A stretch of DNA of 64,000 nucleotides, from contig JAUKTV010000013.1 of assembly GCA_030549205.1 (NCBI GenBank), positions 992,001-1,056,000 on the forward strand. The letters are read 5' to 3'. Position 1 is the stretch's first letter. Every line of letters starts with the position of its first letter. This DNA comes from Apiosordaria backusii. Its lineage: Eukaryota; Ascomycota; Sordariomycetes; Sordariales; Lasiosphaeriaceae. Positions 11,480-22,213 of this stretch are shown here, one piece after another. Both the position numbers and the translations under genes were made by a program. The notes under the pieces are model-generated. The model was not told the origin of the DNA. It did not search any database and worked only from the letters and a program-made list of their open reading frames with translations.

Positions 11480-11985
11480 AGGACCACGAGCTAGGCATCA
11501 GCGAGGTCGCTGCAGTACAGAAGAGGGGCATGAAAGACAAAAGATTGCGAGTGGCAGCGCGTTGGAAGGGTTTCCAAACGCAGGCACTCGTGGACAGTGG
11601 AGCAGAAGCGGACTTGATTTCACCAAGGTTCGTGAAACAAGCCCGAGTTCCATGGAGAAAGAAAGAGGAAGAGGTCGTCATGAAAGGACCTTTCCCCACG
11701 CAGTTGGTAAGCAGGGAGACGCTACCACTGGACATCACAGTGTCAGGAAAGACAACGACAGTGATTTTCGACATCGTGGATATGGGGCCAGGGAAGGACA
11801 TGATCCTAGGGCAGCCATGGCACGAGGACTACAACCCAGACATCGATTGGAAGGATGGTGGCCACCTACGACCGAGGACATATCGGGAGTATCCAACCAA
11901 CGATGGGAGATCAGGAGCACGGAAGGAGCAGAGTGCGGGACAAGCACCCTCCACGGCACCACCGCAAGAACACGGGAAATATTAG
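11440..11985 (+). CDS. pro: Chromovirus aspartic protease (read by -1 frameshift)
   Basis: Frame-1 segment following the slippery site. It contains the retropepsin active-site motif VDSGAEADLI (about 11590-11620), a hydrophobic strand region, and the flap and C-terminal motif MILGQPWHEDYNPDIDW (about 11800-11850). The frame is also open upstream from 11347, but there it overlaps gag. It ends at TAG 11983-11985, overlapping the pol frame. How ribosomes leave this frame for pol (again -1) is not clear: no in-phase heptamer stands out near the stop. Confidence 0.85.
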   Translation, partial: KRAKAFRGGRKPLKDHELGISEVAAVQKRGMKDKRLRVAARWKGFQTQALVDSGAEADLISPRFVKQARVPWRKKEEEVVMKGPFPTQLVSRETLPLDITVSGKTTTVIFDIVDMGPGKDMILGQPWHEDYNPDIDWKDGGHLRPRTYREYPTNDGRSGARKEQSAGQAPSTAPPQEHGKY

Positions 11986-14900
11986 TGTACTCAATCGATA
12001 CAGGCGGCAAGATCGAAGAAGTAGGGTTGGTAGGAACAGTTGCGTTGGTGGAAATTGCAGCAGCAATGAAGGACAAATACGCCTATTACAACAACATACG
12101 GAAGGACAAGAAGAAGGAAGTGCCATCGGAGTATCAAGGACATCCGGTGTTCACGGCAAAACACCTTCAGGGCCTACCAGAAAGGGGACCGTGGGACCAT
12201 GAGATCAAACTCAAGGAGGGAGCAAAGCTCAAGCTTTTCCAGGTCTACCACACCAACGACAAACAGAGTGAGGAGTTACGAAAGTATTTGGACGAAAACA
12301 TCAAGAGAGGACACATCAGACCATCCACATCGCCAGCTGGATATCCTGTTTTCTTCGTGCCGAAGAAGGATGGGAGTCCACGACTGTGTGTGGATTATCG
12401 ACAGCTAAATCAGGAGACGGTGAAGAACGGTTACCCACTACCGCTGATTTCGCGGCTGCGAAGTCAACTGTCAGGGGCACGATGGTTCACCAGACTTGAT
12501 ATGCCAGTCGGGTACGCGCACATACGAATCAAGGAGGGAGACGAATGGAAGACGGCTTTTCGCACACCTTACGGGCATTTCGAGTACCTCGTCATGCCGT
12601 TCGGGCTCACAAATGCACCAGCGACTTTCCAGGCCCTCGTTGATCACACGATCCGCAAGTATCTCGACAAAACAGCAGTTTGTTATCTCGACGACGTTCT
12701 CATCTACTCACGCACTCTGGAAGAACACAAACAGCACGTCAAGGAAATTTTGGACGCGCTACATGGAGCAGGACTATCGGTCAACAAGGACAAGAGCGAG
12801 TTCCATGTGCAGGAGACGGTCTATCTTGGATATCTGATCTCGCCAGGAGAAGTGCGAATGGAACCAGGGAAGATCGCGGCAGTCAAGAACTGGCCGAGAC
12901 CTCAGGGAGAAACACCCGAACAGCTGAAGACGAGGATTCGAGAGTTTCTGGGGTTCACCAATTTCTACCGAATGTTCATACGGAACTACGGCGCCATTGC
13001 AAAACCATTGAACGACCTCACCAAAAAGGACGCCGAGTTCAAGTGGAAAGAAGAACAGGAGGAAGCCTTTCAAGCCATCAAGAACGCCATTACGGCAGAC
13101 CCAGTACTCAAGCTTCCGGATCCAGGACGACCCTTCGAAGTTGAGACAGACGCTTCCGACTACGCCATAGGAGGACAGCTAGGACAACGAGACCAGGACG
13201 GGAAGTTGCACCCGGTAGCATTCTTTTCGAAGAAGCTAGAGGGACCACGCAAGAACTACCCCATCCACGACAAGGAGCTGCTCGCCATCATCGAGGCTTT
13301 TGAGGAATGGAGGCCATACCTCAGCGGAACCAACTATGAGGTCCAGGTCTACACGGATCACAAAAACTTGAAGTATTTTACTACTACCAAGGTCCTCAAC
13401 GCCAGGCAAGGCAGGTGGTCAGAATTCCTGTCTGAGTTCAACTTTCAGATTCATTACAAGAAGGGATCCGAGAACGCAAGAGCGGACGCTCTAAGCAGAA
13501 GGGCGGACCACCACGAAGAGAAAGTGGCAGAGGAGTCACCACCATTGCTGCAAGAGACAGCAGAAGGCACACTGAGACACCCGCTCCAGCAGTGGGCTGA
13601 GTGTTGCGCAGTGTACCGGGAAGAATCAACGGCCAACAAATATCAGAGCAACATCGGCAGCGACGAGCAGGAACGATGGGCTGAACTGGAATCTTTGGGG
13701 ATCCAGAAGGACGACAATTACCGGCTCTGGTATCACAATCGAGCTTATGTTGAACCCGAGCAGCGGAAGGCATTGATTCAGGAGATCCATGAGTCGAAGC
13801 TCGGTGGACACATGGGAGTGGCCAAGACAACAGAAAAGGTCAAGCAACATTTCAATTGGCCCGGATTGAGGAAGGATGTCGAGGAGACGCTGCGAGAATG
13901 TGACCTCTGCAGGAGGACGAAGGCAGAGAGACACAAGCCTTACGGATTTTTGGAGCCATTGCCAGTGGCAGAACAACCATGGAGCTCAGTGACGATGGAT
14001 TTTATCACCAAGCTACCACATTCCAAGGACACGGTCACGGGAGTCAAGTATGACAGCATCCTCACGGTCGTCGACAGACTCACCAAGTGGGCATACTTCC
14101 TGCCCTACAAGGAGACTTGGACGGCGGAACAATTGGCAGATGTGGTGTTTCGGAACGTCACGGCGACACACACATGGCCAAGGGAATTCATCACGGATCG
14201 CGACACCAAGTTCGTGTCGAAGTTTTGGAAAGCTCTAATGGAGCAAGTGGGAGTGAAGAGCAAGGCGTCGTCAGCATACCACCCGCAGACGGACGGCCAG
14301 ACGGAGAGACTCAACCAGATTGTTGAACAATACCTTCGGAACTACATCAATTTCGAACAGGACAACTGGGTTGAACTCTTGCCAGCGGCTCAACTCGCGT
14401 ACAATACGGCACCCACGGAAACGACAAAAGTCACACCATTCTTCGCGAACTACGGTTTCGAGGCGGACCTACGACAAGGACCAGAGGCAAAAGTGCCTAG
14501 GGCGGCAGCAAAAGCAGGGAAGCTACACATGCTGCACGCCAAACTCAGAGAAGAACTCGAGTTCGTTCGGGAACGCATGCGCAAGTACTACAACGTCAAA
14601 CGGCTCGAGGGACCTCGCTTGAAGAGGGGAGATAAAGTGTTTCTTTCAACTCGGAATTTGCGCACAAAACGACCAAGTAAAAAACTGGACCACAGGAGGG
14701 TGGGACCTTTTACGATCGAAGAAAGAATATCGGAAACAGCATTCAGGCTCAAACTGCCAGACACCATGCGGTTACGGACAAGCACTTTCCACGTCTCACT
14801 CCTGGAACCGGCACCACGGGCCGCCAAGGCGGACGATCAAGTTGAAGCCGAGGACGAAGAGGAGGAGTACGACGTGGAGGAGGTACTGGATTCACGCATC

Positions 14901-15293
14901 AATAAAAGACAGTTGGAGTACCTTGTCAAATGGCTAGACTATGGACCGGAAGACAATTCATGGGAACCAGCTAGCTACCTCCACTGCCCTGAGAAGCTGA
15001 GGGAGTTCCATCAGCGACACCCTGATCGACCAAAAATGAAGGACCACCAAGACCAGGATCCAGCGGGAAGTCGGAGGACCAGTCAAGGCCTAAGGAGGAA
15101 TCCAGGAAGGAGAAATGCTGGGAAAAAGGGGATCGCTGGCTATTTCAGGAACGTTGGTCGCCGAGACGTCGACCTGAGAGGAGGGGCATCGTGTCACAAG
15201 TTAAACCAGCGGCAGGTCGTACAGTATGTGGGACGCGGGGACGTCCCGAGCCAATCATTAGGAGCTAGGAAGCAACCAGTGGGAGCGGACTAG
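11562..15293 (+). CDS. pol: Chromovirus Pol: RT, RNase H, integrase, chromodomain
   Basis: Open frame of 1,243 codons from its first ATG. About the first 140 codons are probably a shadow of protease, since sensible pol sequence starts near codon 139 (about 11976). RT (about 205-430) has YLDD at 375-378 and FVPKKDGS; RNase H spans about 520-650 (TDAS, YTDH, ADALSR). Integrase zinc finger: H743, H750, C780, C783. Core D813, D879 and E915, the last two with D(35)E spacing. Chromodomain about 1103-1150 (EYLVKWLDY, DNSWEP). The chromodomain makes it a chromovirus, expected to target H3K9-methylated chromatin. The frame runs 102 nt into the 3' LTR and stops there at 15291-15293. Confidence 0.93.
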   Translation: MEGFPNAGTRGQWSRSGLDFTKVRETSPSSMEKERGRGRHERTFPHAVGKQGDATTGHHSVRKDNDSDFRHRGYGAREGHDPRAAMARGLQPRHRLEGWWPPTTEDISGVSNQRWEIRSTEGAECGTSTLHGTTARTREILVYSIDTGGKIEEVGLVGTVALVEIAAAMKDKYAYYNNIRKDKKKEVPSEYQGHPVFTAKHLQGLPERGPWDHEIKLKEGAKLKLFQVYHTNDKQSEELRKYLDENIKRGHIRPSTSPAGYPVFFVPKKDGSPRLCVDYRQLNQETVKNGYPLPLISRLRSQLSGARWFTRLDMPVGYAHIRIKEGDEWKTAFRTPYGHFEYLVMPFGLTNAPATFQALVDHTIRKYLDKTAVCYLDDVLIYSRTLEEHKQHVKEILDALHGAGLSVNKDKSEFHVQETVYLGYLISPGEVRMEPGKIAAVKNWPRPQGETPEQLKTRIREFLGFTNFYRMFIRNYGAIAKPLNDLTKKDAEFKWKEEQEEAFQAIKNAITADPVLKLPDPGRPFEVETDASDYAIGGQLGQRDQDGKLHPVAFFSKKLEGPRKNYPIHDKELLAIIEAFEEWRPYLSGTNYEVQVYTDHKNLKYFTTTKVLNARQGRWSEFLSEFNFQIHYKKGSENARADALSRRADHHEEKVAEESPPLLQETAEGTLRHPLQQWAECCAVYREESTANKYQSNIGSDEQERWAELESLGIQKDDNYRLWYHNRAYVEPEQRKALIQEIHESKLGGHMGVAKTTEKVKQHFNWPGLRKDVEETLRECDLCRRTKAERHKPYGFLEPLPVAEQPWSSVTMDFITKLPHSKDTVTGVKYDSILTVVDRLTKWAYFLPYKETWTAEQLADVVFRNVTATHTWPREFITDRDTKFVSKFWKALMEQVGVKSKASSAYHPQTDGQTERLNQIVEQYLRNYINFEQDNWVELLPAAQLAYNTAPTETTKVTPFFANYGFEADLRQGPEAKVPRAAAKAGKLHMLHAKLREELEFVRERMRKYYNVKRLEGPRLKRGDKVFLSTRNLRTKRPSKKLDHRRVGPFTIEERISETAFRLKLPDTMRLRTSTFHVSLLEPAPRAAKADDQVEAEDEEEEYDVEEVLDSRINKRQLEYLVKWLDYGPEDNSWEPASYLHCPEKLREFHQRHPDRPKMKDHQDQDPAGSRRTSQGLRRNPGRRNAGKKGIAGYFRNVGRRDVDLRGGASCHKLNQRQVVQYVGRGDVPSQSLGARKQPVGAD

Positions 15294-15632
15294 AAGTGCT
15301 AGGGTGCCAAGACACACGAGCATGTTGCAGGATGCAAAGTGCTCGGGGTGATCGAGGGCATAGCACGACGAGCACATCGCAGGATGCAAAGTGCTAGGGG
15401 TGATCGAGGGCATAGCACGACGAGCACTCGGATGACAAGAAGACTATATATACGGAGGAACTAGATAGCTTGAAGATAGTTCCGCAGTATGCAATCACAG
15501 CTTGTATCCACGGTATCTTGTGTTTACATTGAGACATCTTGTTGTGCACTGTTTAGCTGCACCGAACCAATTGTCAGAAGTTGCCTTCAACCGAGTATCC
15601 CTTTCAGAGGTTCTGATCAGGGGTTCGTCACA
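15192..15632 (+). repeat. 3' LTR of intact chromovirus
   Basis: 441 bp, identical to the 5' LTR at a constant offset of 6,389. The pol stop codon lies 100-102 nt inside it. It is followed by the CCTTT duplication at 15633-15637. Confidence 0.95.
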
Positions 15633-15637
15633 CCTTT

Positions 15638-18600
15638 TAAATAGTAGGCCTATTAATTAGCTTACTACTAAAGAACTTTTCAGTATTAGCCTATTAGCCA
15701 ATTTATAAACTTAATTAGCCAGCTAAGTCGTTTATTAAATATAAGTTACTATCTTTATTTATTAATTATAGTAGCTTTACCTTTCTTTAGCTTATATTTC
15801 TTTTTAAAATGGCAGTAATACTTTAAATTACAGTAGGTTTATTTACTATGTTTATAAAGGAAGATTTTACTACTGCCCTTTTAACTGGTATTTATATTTA
15901 GTAGATCTTACTTTTAAAGATAGCTAAGAGCTTACTAAGCTTTATATAAGCCTATAGCTTTAAAGCTTTAGACCTTTTTTTAATATAAATAAAAAGCTCT
16001 ATAGAAAAGCCTATAGCCTTAAACTAACTTAAGTCTGGCTTATAAAAAAGGAAGGCTTTAATTTATTATAAAGTATCTAATAAGAAGTTAGATTTCCATT
16101 ATTAACTATAGTATAGTTAACTAATTTAAATACTATAAGTACTATATAGTACTATAAATACTAAGGAAGCTATAATAATACTATTATAGCTTATAATTAA
16201 TTTAAAAATACTTTAATAAAACGTTTAATTAAACTATTTTACTTATAAATATAGGGCCTAAAAGTAGAAAATTCAACGTTTTTAATAAAAAACCAGGCTT
16301 ATAATTTATAATTAATTTCTTTTCTACCGTTATAGTAAAAATAGATAAAGTATCTATTATAGTAGTTCTTTAGGCCTTTAAAAAAGCCTTTTATAATACT
16401 TAGTATAGTTAGTCCTTTAATATTTAATAAGTAAAAGGCCTACTTAAACTAGGATTTTTAGTCTATTAAAATTAATACTATAGGAAGCCTATTATAAAGT
16501 ATAGGCTTAATTTTAAAAGTATTGCCTTTAATAGAACTTAAAACCTTAAATAGGTTTAGAATAGTAGAAAATTAAAGCCTTCTTATTGCCTTAGTTTTAT
16601 TATAAATTAAGTATTAAAAATCTACTTCTTTTATTTAATTTAAATTTAAAAGTCTAATAGTAATTTTACTAGTCTTTTTTAGTAATATTAAGCCTATATA
16701 ATTTAGCCTAACGTACTATTTTAATACTATTTAAAGCAATTTACTATAGTAGTTTATAGTAGTATTAAGGATATTTTTAATAGCCTTTTTAAATATATAG
16801 CTCCTTTAAGTCTTTTCCTAATTAAGTAAGCCAAGGTTATTTAAACTATTAAGACTTTCTATAAGCTAATAGAACTTTTTAATAAATCTACCTTAATTAG
16901 ATTCTTTAAAGTTAAAGTTATTTAAGCTATTAGGGCCTTTTATAAATTAATAAAGCTCTATTCCTTTAAGTCTACCCTGGTTATAACCTTTTTTATAGCT
17001 AAACTTAAACCCCTTAAGCCTATAGGGCTTTACTTTTTAAATATCCAAATTAGAGCTAATAGTATAATTACTATTTAGCTTTATAGGCCTATTACTAAGC
17101 TTTTAAAGGTTTAAATCGACCTTTAAATAACTATCCTTTTAAGATAAAGGCCTATTAAAAAGCTTAACTATTAATTTTTACTTCTAATTAATAACGTTAA
17201 AACTTATATTATAGTAAATAATAGGCCTTTTTACTTTCTATAATTTTAAAAAGAAGCCTAAAGCTTTAAAATTAAACACTACTATCGGGGCCTTATTAGG
17301 CCTATACAGTACTTTCTTTTTAACTTAACTATTAACTTTATAATATAGTATATTATTAAAAAGGTTAATATTAAATTAAGGAATATATAGAGCATTTTTA
17401 AGTTTAAGCTCAATATATTTAAAAGGTTCTTTTTATAAAAGTACTATAAATATAGCGGTTTTAAAGCCTTTAAATATTAACAGACCCTTTCTTATATAAC
17501 TTATCTTTAGTAAGCTATTATTAAGCTTATAATTAGTAAACTATTTTCGACTATTAATAATATAGTTAATAGACTTAATATTATATAGAAGGGTATCTTT
17601 TAAAGAAAGTACTATTAGGGCCTTACCTTTAGTACTTTTAGTACCTTTAATAGGCCTTATAGGTACTATATAAATACCTTTATTACTATCGTTATTATTA
17701 AAGTCTTTAAAGACCTTGAAAGCTAGGTTATAGGAACTTACTATATAAGTAAATAAATCTTTAGCTTTAGGCCTTTTTTTAAAGCCTTTAGGCCTTTTAA
17801 AGCCTTTTTTTTTTTTCTTTTAAAGAAAGTTACTAAGGCTATTAGGATTACTATTACTATTACTTTTAAGCTTTTTATTTAAAAAAACCTTCTTTTTAAT
17901 ACTTTTATAAAGGCCCTCTTTACTTTTATAGGCTATATCTTTAGCGGTAGTAAAGGTTAGAATATACTATTCTTTTAATAGGTCTACTATTAAAAAACTT
18001 AAGTTAATAGTATTTATATTTTAGCTTAGTACTTTAATAGTCTATATAGTACTTTATTACCTTTTAACTTACTATAGAAAGCTCTTTTCTATAGCCTATA
18101 GATATTAATTTACTTAATTTATAACCTAAAGGTCGATACTGGCTAATATAAGCTGGCTAACTATATTAAAGAACTTAATATTAAAGTTTACTAAAGAGCC
18201 TATAAATTAGTAGAAGTTTAGAAAGTAGTATTTTCTATAAAGGTTCCTTTATTATAATTTAGTATTATAGAAATACCTTTAAATAAATATTTTATAGGCT
18301 TTAATAGGACTTATTTACTATAAAATAGAAACTTAAAGGCTTAAGGCTATATTGTTTTAAAGTAATATTAATAGTAGAGCTTATTTAGTATTACTTTAAT
18401 AGGCTATTATAGTAGGGTCCTTTATAAAAGTAACTATATCGATAGTATATAGTATAATATTTAAACCCTATTTCTATAGATCAAAATTCTTAAGGCCTAT
18501 AAGCCTTTAATTAGTAAGGAATTTGTAAACCTTTTTAATTATTTTAATAACTATAGTAATATAAAGGACCTTAATAGAACTACTATTAACCTTAAGCCTT

Positions 18601-19471
18601 AACTAATAGGCTATTATAGCTTTTAAGTATATAGCTTTAACTATTATTAAAGAAGCAATTATAATAGCTTTAGGCTATTTTAAAGTACTTTAAGTTACTA
18701 TTAAAAGCTTAATTTACTTTACTATTTTAGTTATAGTATTTTATAATTATTAAATCTAAGTCTCTTACTTCCTTAATTAAATAATAAAGGCCTATATATA
18801 GTAAGAATCTATTGATTCTTTTCTTCTAAAAGACCTCTATTTAAACTTAGTATTTTGTATTTTTAAATCTATAAAAAGCTTAGTACGTTTACTATTAAAA
18901 TATCCTATAAAACTTTCAAACCTTAGCTTAGTACTGTTTTTAATTAAGGCTTTAGCTATAGTTTACTTATATAATAAAAGGTATTAAGTTTATAGCATTT
19001 AAAAGCTTTAAAGAATAGGCTTTATTTTATATAGTAAATTACTGTAATTACTAACAGTAATAATAATTAAAAAAGTCGCTTTACCTTTTTACTTTTTTAC
19101 TTACCTTTAGGATTTATAGAACTATCTACCTAACTATAGTTAAAGTAAAAGGCTATTTTTAACTTTTATAAGCTTATAACTTACAGGCCTTTAATATCCT
19201 ATTAGGCCTAATTTTTATATACTTTATAGTATAATAAATTTAGTAGTAAGTGTAAATTTAAACCTTTATAGGCCTTTGGAAAACTTAATAAAGGTAAGGT
19301 AAGCTTAGTCTTTACTTTAAAACCTTACTTTAATAGATAGGCTTTAAAATTAATGATTTTATAACCTATTTATAGTATAGTCTATAGTAGCTTAAGCTGT
19401 TATTTATAGAAAGCTTTAAGCTTAAGCCTATAAGCCTATAACCTAATTAAGTATCTTCTAGATTTATAACC
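15638..19471 (-). repeat. Internal region (5' two thirds) of minus-strand copia
   Basis: Continuation of the host element after the chromovirus insertion: RIPped gag, protease and integrase portions read on the minus strand, all with stops. It aligns with 23916-25787 joined to 32190-34127. No gene and no later insertion is visible in it. Confidence 0.75.
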
Positions 19472-20305
19472 TATTAAAATAAGTATAGCCAATTATAGGC
19501 TTAAAAGCCTTATAATTAATACTTATATACTAGCTTATAGTATAGTAAAAGTCTTATATATAATACCTATAGCTTAGTATTAAGGTATTAAAATATAGTA
19601 CTTTGTAAATACTATAGGATAGAAATATAGTAAGTAAACAATTGTATTATAGTACTAGCCTTTTATAAATCTACTATAATAATCTCTATAGTAAGGTTTG
19701 TACTTAACCTTTACTATATACTTACCAACTAATATACAGTACTTTATATACCCTAATAGATAAATAGACTAAAGTACAGCTTAGTTAACCCTAAGGTTTA
19801 CTAAGCCCTATAAACCACTTACTAAGCCCTCTATAGCTTCCGACCTATAGGGCCTATAGGCCTATAATTTAATATAGTAATAATATACCTACTTAACTAT
19901 AGGCTTACTAAGTCTTAGCCAATTTAGCCAACCTAGTAGTTAACTACAGGTCTTATAAGTAGCTAAGTTAGTATAGTTTATAGCTTTTTAAAAATCGACT
20001 TACGGCTATATAAAAGGGCTGCAAAACCTGATACCTTTAACTTAAAGTGCAGGTTATTATAAGGTTAGGGTTAGGCTATTTATATTGCCTATAGTAGTAG
20101 GCCTTAGTAGCTTAAATATAAAATTATAGGCGGTTTAGCCTACTAGTTAGTAGGATGTAGGCCTTTGCATAGCCCTGCAGTGAAGTATAGTGCCGGGTAA
20201 GTACTGGATAGCTGACAGGTAGGCTTTCCAACTTAAGCTTCCATTATATAGTATAATAGCAGCTACCTACTGTAAACTTAGGCCTTATAGGGACCTAGTT
20301 TAATA
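19472..20305 (-). repeat. 5' LTR of minus-strand copia
   Basis: 834 bp, matching 4951-6696 without its insert. Plus-strand start TATTAAAATAAGTATAGCC, end GTTTAATA. It holds the empty-site version of the 898-bp unit target (about 19656-19680). It abuts a truncated third LTR with no spacer. Confidence 0.8.
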
Positions 20306-20853
20306 GATAGATAGGCCAAAGTACAGCTTAATTAACCCCGAGGTTTACCAAGCTTTATAAACTACTTACTAAGCCATCTATAGCTCTAGACCTATAGAGC
20401 CTATAGGCCTATAATTTAATATAGTAATAATATACTTACTTAACTATAGACTTATTTATTTTAAGCTAATTTAGCCAGTTTAGTAGTTAACTATAAGTCT
20501 TTTAAATAGCTAAGTTAGTATAGTTTACAGTTCTTTAATAATCGACTTACGGTTATATAAAAAGGGCTGCAAAACCTAGTACCTTTAAGTTAAAGTGCAG
20601 GTTATTATAAGGTTAAGGTTAGGCTACTTATATTACTTACAGTAGTAGACCTTAGTAGCTTAAATATAAAATTATAGGCAGTTTAGCTTACTAGTTAATA
20701 GAATATAGGCCTTTAAATAGCCTTATAGTAAAGTAAAGTACTGGGCAAATACTAAGTAATTAATAGATAGGCTTTTTAACTTAAACTTCTACTATATAGT
20801 ATAATAGTAGCTACTTACTATAAACTTAAGCCTTATAAAGACTTAGTTTAATA
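20306..20853 (-). repeat. Truncated third LTR
   Basis: 548 bp equivalent to the last two thirds of the 834-bp LTR (from about 19756 of the second copy). The junction sits at a shared TAATA/GATA microhomology, so it probably arose by recombination. It is followed by the pyrimidine CCCCTTCTTTAC, which is the PPT on the minus strand. Confidence 0.75.
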
Positions 20854-22213
20854 CCCCTTCTTTACTTATAGTAAGTAATAAGCTTAGATTTAAATCTAAG
20901 GCCTACTATAGTAAGCTAAAACTAATGAACTAGTTAGCTAATTAAAAAACTAAAATATAAAGTATATAAAGCATTAAGGCCTATATATTTAAGTATTAAG
21001 TAATTACTTTTATAAGCTAATTTATAAAGGAAAATTAAATATAGGAAGGGTAGTTTTTTAATTTATTCCTTTATTAACTTTTCCTCTATAGGCCTATTCT
21101 TTAAGTTTAAAAGACCTATAAAGGTTTTGAATTTTTAATTAGCTAATAGTTTAGTCAACCTATTAGCCGGTATTTATTTAATATTTAAGTAGTTAATAGT
21201 AACTTATAATATCCTAACTTACTCTTTAACTTAATAGTATTTTAATAATATATACTTAATACAATTATAAAGGGCTAGATTATAGGTAATAATTATAAAG
21301 CTAGTATTATTACTATATAGTAAAGTAAAGCTTATTAAAGTATACTTTAACTCCTTATAAACTTCTTTAATTTATAAAGCCTTATAAATAGCCTTAATAA
21401 GTATATTGGTTTTAGCCTTTAAAGTAAAGAGGCTTATAGTACTAGCCTTCTTTAATTCCTAGCTTATAGGGCTTCTAGCTACTTTAAATATAAAGCAATA
21501 GGTAGATTTTAAGTCCTTTAAGTTCTTTATAAAGTCTGAATCTATAAAGCCTATAGATACTATAGTACCTTCTTTTTTAATAAATTTAATAGTATCATAG
21601 TTATAAGTAATTACTAAATTCTCTATACTGTTTGAATACTTTAAAAGGTTTTTAAAGGTATTTAAGCTTATTATAGTAGGTTACTATATACTTTTTAAAA
21701 ACTACTATACTATAAAAGCAATATTAGGCCTTATTTAAGTTATTAAATATATTACAATACTTAGTATATATAATCTGACTTATTTATAGACCTTCCTTTT
21801 AATTTAGGATCTTTATACTAAGCTACTATTCTAGACTATAAGAGAATTAGTATTTTACAGCTATTTTCAAAATTAAAGATCTTAATTACCTTCTATATAT
21901 ATTAAACTTAACTAAGCTATAGAAAGAAACGACACTTATCCCTTATTATTTAAATATTTAAAAAAAAGGAAGCCGGCCCTTTATTTTCTATTAAATAGAC
22001 TTTATTTAAGCTTTTTTTAAACTATTAAATATAGGCCTTATTAAAGCCTATAATTAAATAATTATTAATATAGGTTACTATAGAAATCCTAGCCTTAAAA
22101 TTATAAAAGACAGTAGAGTTAGAAATTAACGCTATAAAACCTTCTTCTTTTAATAGCTTAATAAGTTTAGCTTATTAAAGTCTAAGGCTTTATTTTAAGT
22201 TATATAAGGCCTT

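Larger units (their letters stand above)
8803..15632 (+). mobile_element. Intact Ty3/gypsy chromovirus (Tf1/sushi-like)
   Basis: Complete 6,830-bp element. LTRs at 8803-9243 and 15192-15632 are 441 bp each with no difference that I can find. The target duplication CCTTT lies at 8798-8802 and 15633-15637. Between the LTRs lie a candidate self-priming site, gag with a zinc knuckle, an aspartic protease, reverse transcriptase, RNase H, integrase and a C-terminal chromodomain, then a purine tract (GAGAGGAGGGG, about 15175-15186). All domains are uninterrupted, and base composition is near 50-55% GC, in contrast to its RIPped surroundings. Identical LTRs mean recent insertion. It is probably competent or was until recently. 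Confidence 0.95.
4951..20305 (-). mobile_element. RIPped Ty1/copia element, minus strand, with two nested insertions
   Basis: Two LTR copies bound an internal region. The left copy, 4951-6696, is 834 bp once the 912 bp of nested insert and duplication are removed. The right copy, 19472-20305, is also 834 bp. Polarity is minus: on the minus strand a purine tract (AAAGGAGAGG) lies directly before the left LTR, and the minus-strand translation near 7180-7310 gives a degraded copia RNase H with TLKAKTN and KAxYKAL-x-IKxIYKELG, matching the STxEAEY..KEAxWLxxLLxELG pattern. Internal DNA is 6697-8802 plus 15638-19471. Insertions: the 898-bp unit in the left LTR and the intact chromovirus at 8803-15632. 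All frames are broken. Confidence 0.8.

Noticed and set aside
11562..11975. First 138 codons of the long pol frame
   Set aside because: They overlap the conserved protease read in another frame and have no homology-like content, so translation through them is unlikely to matter.
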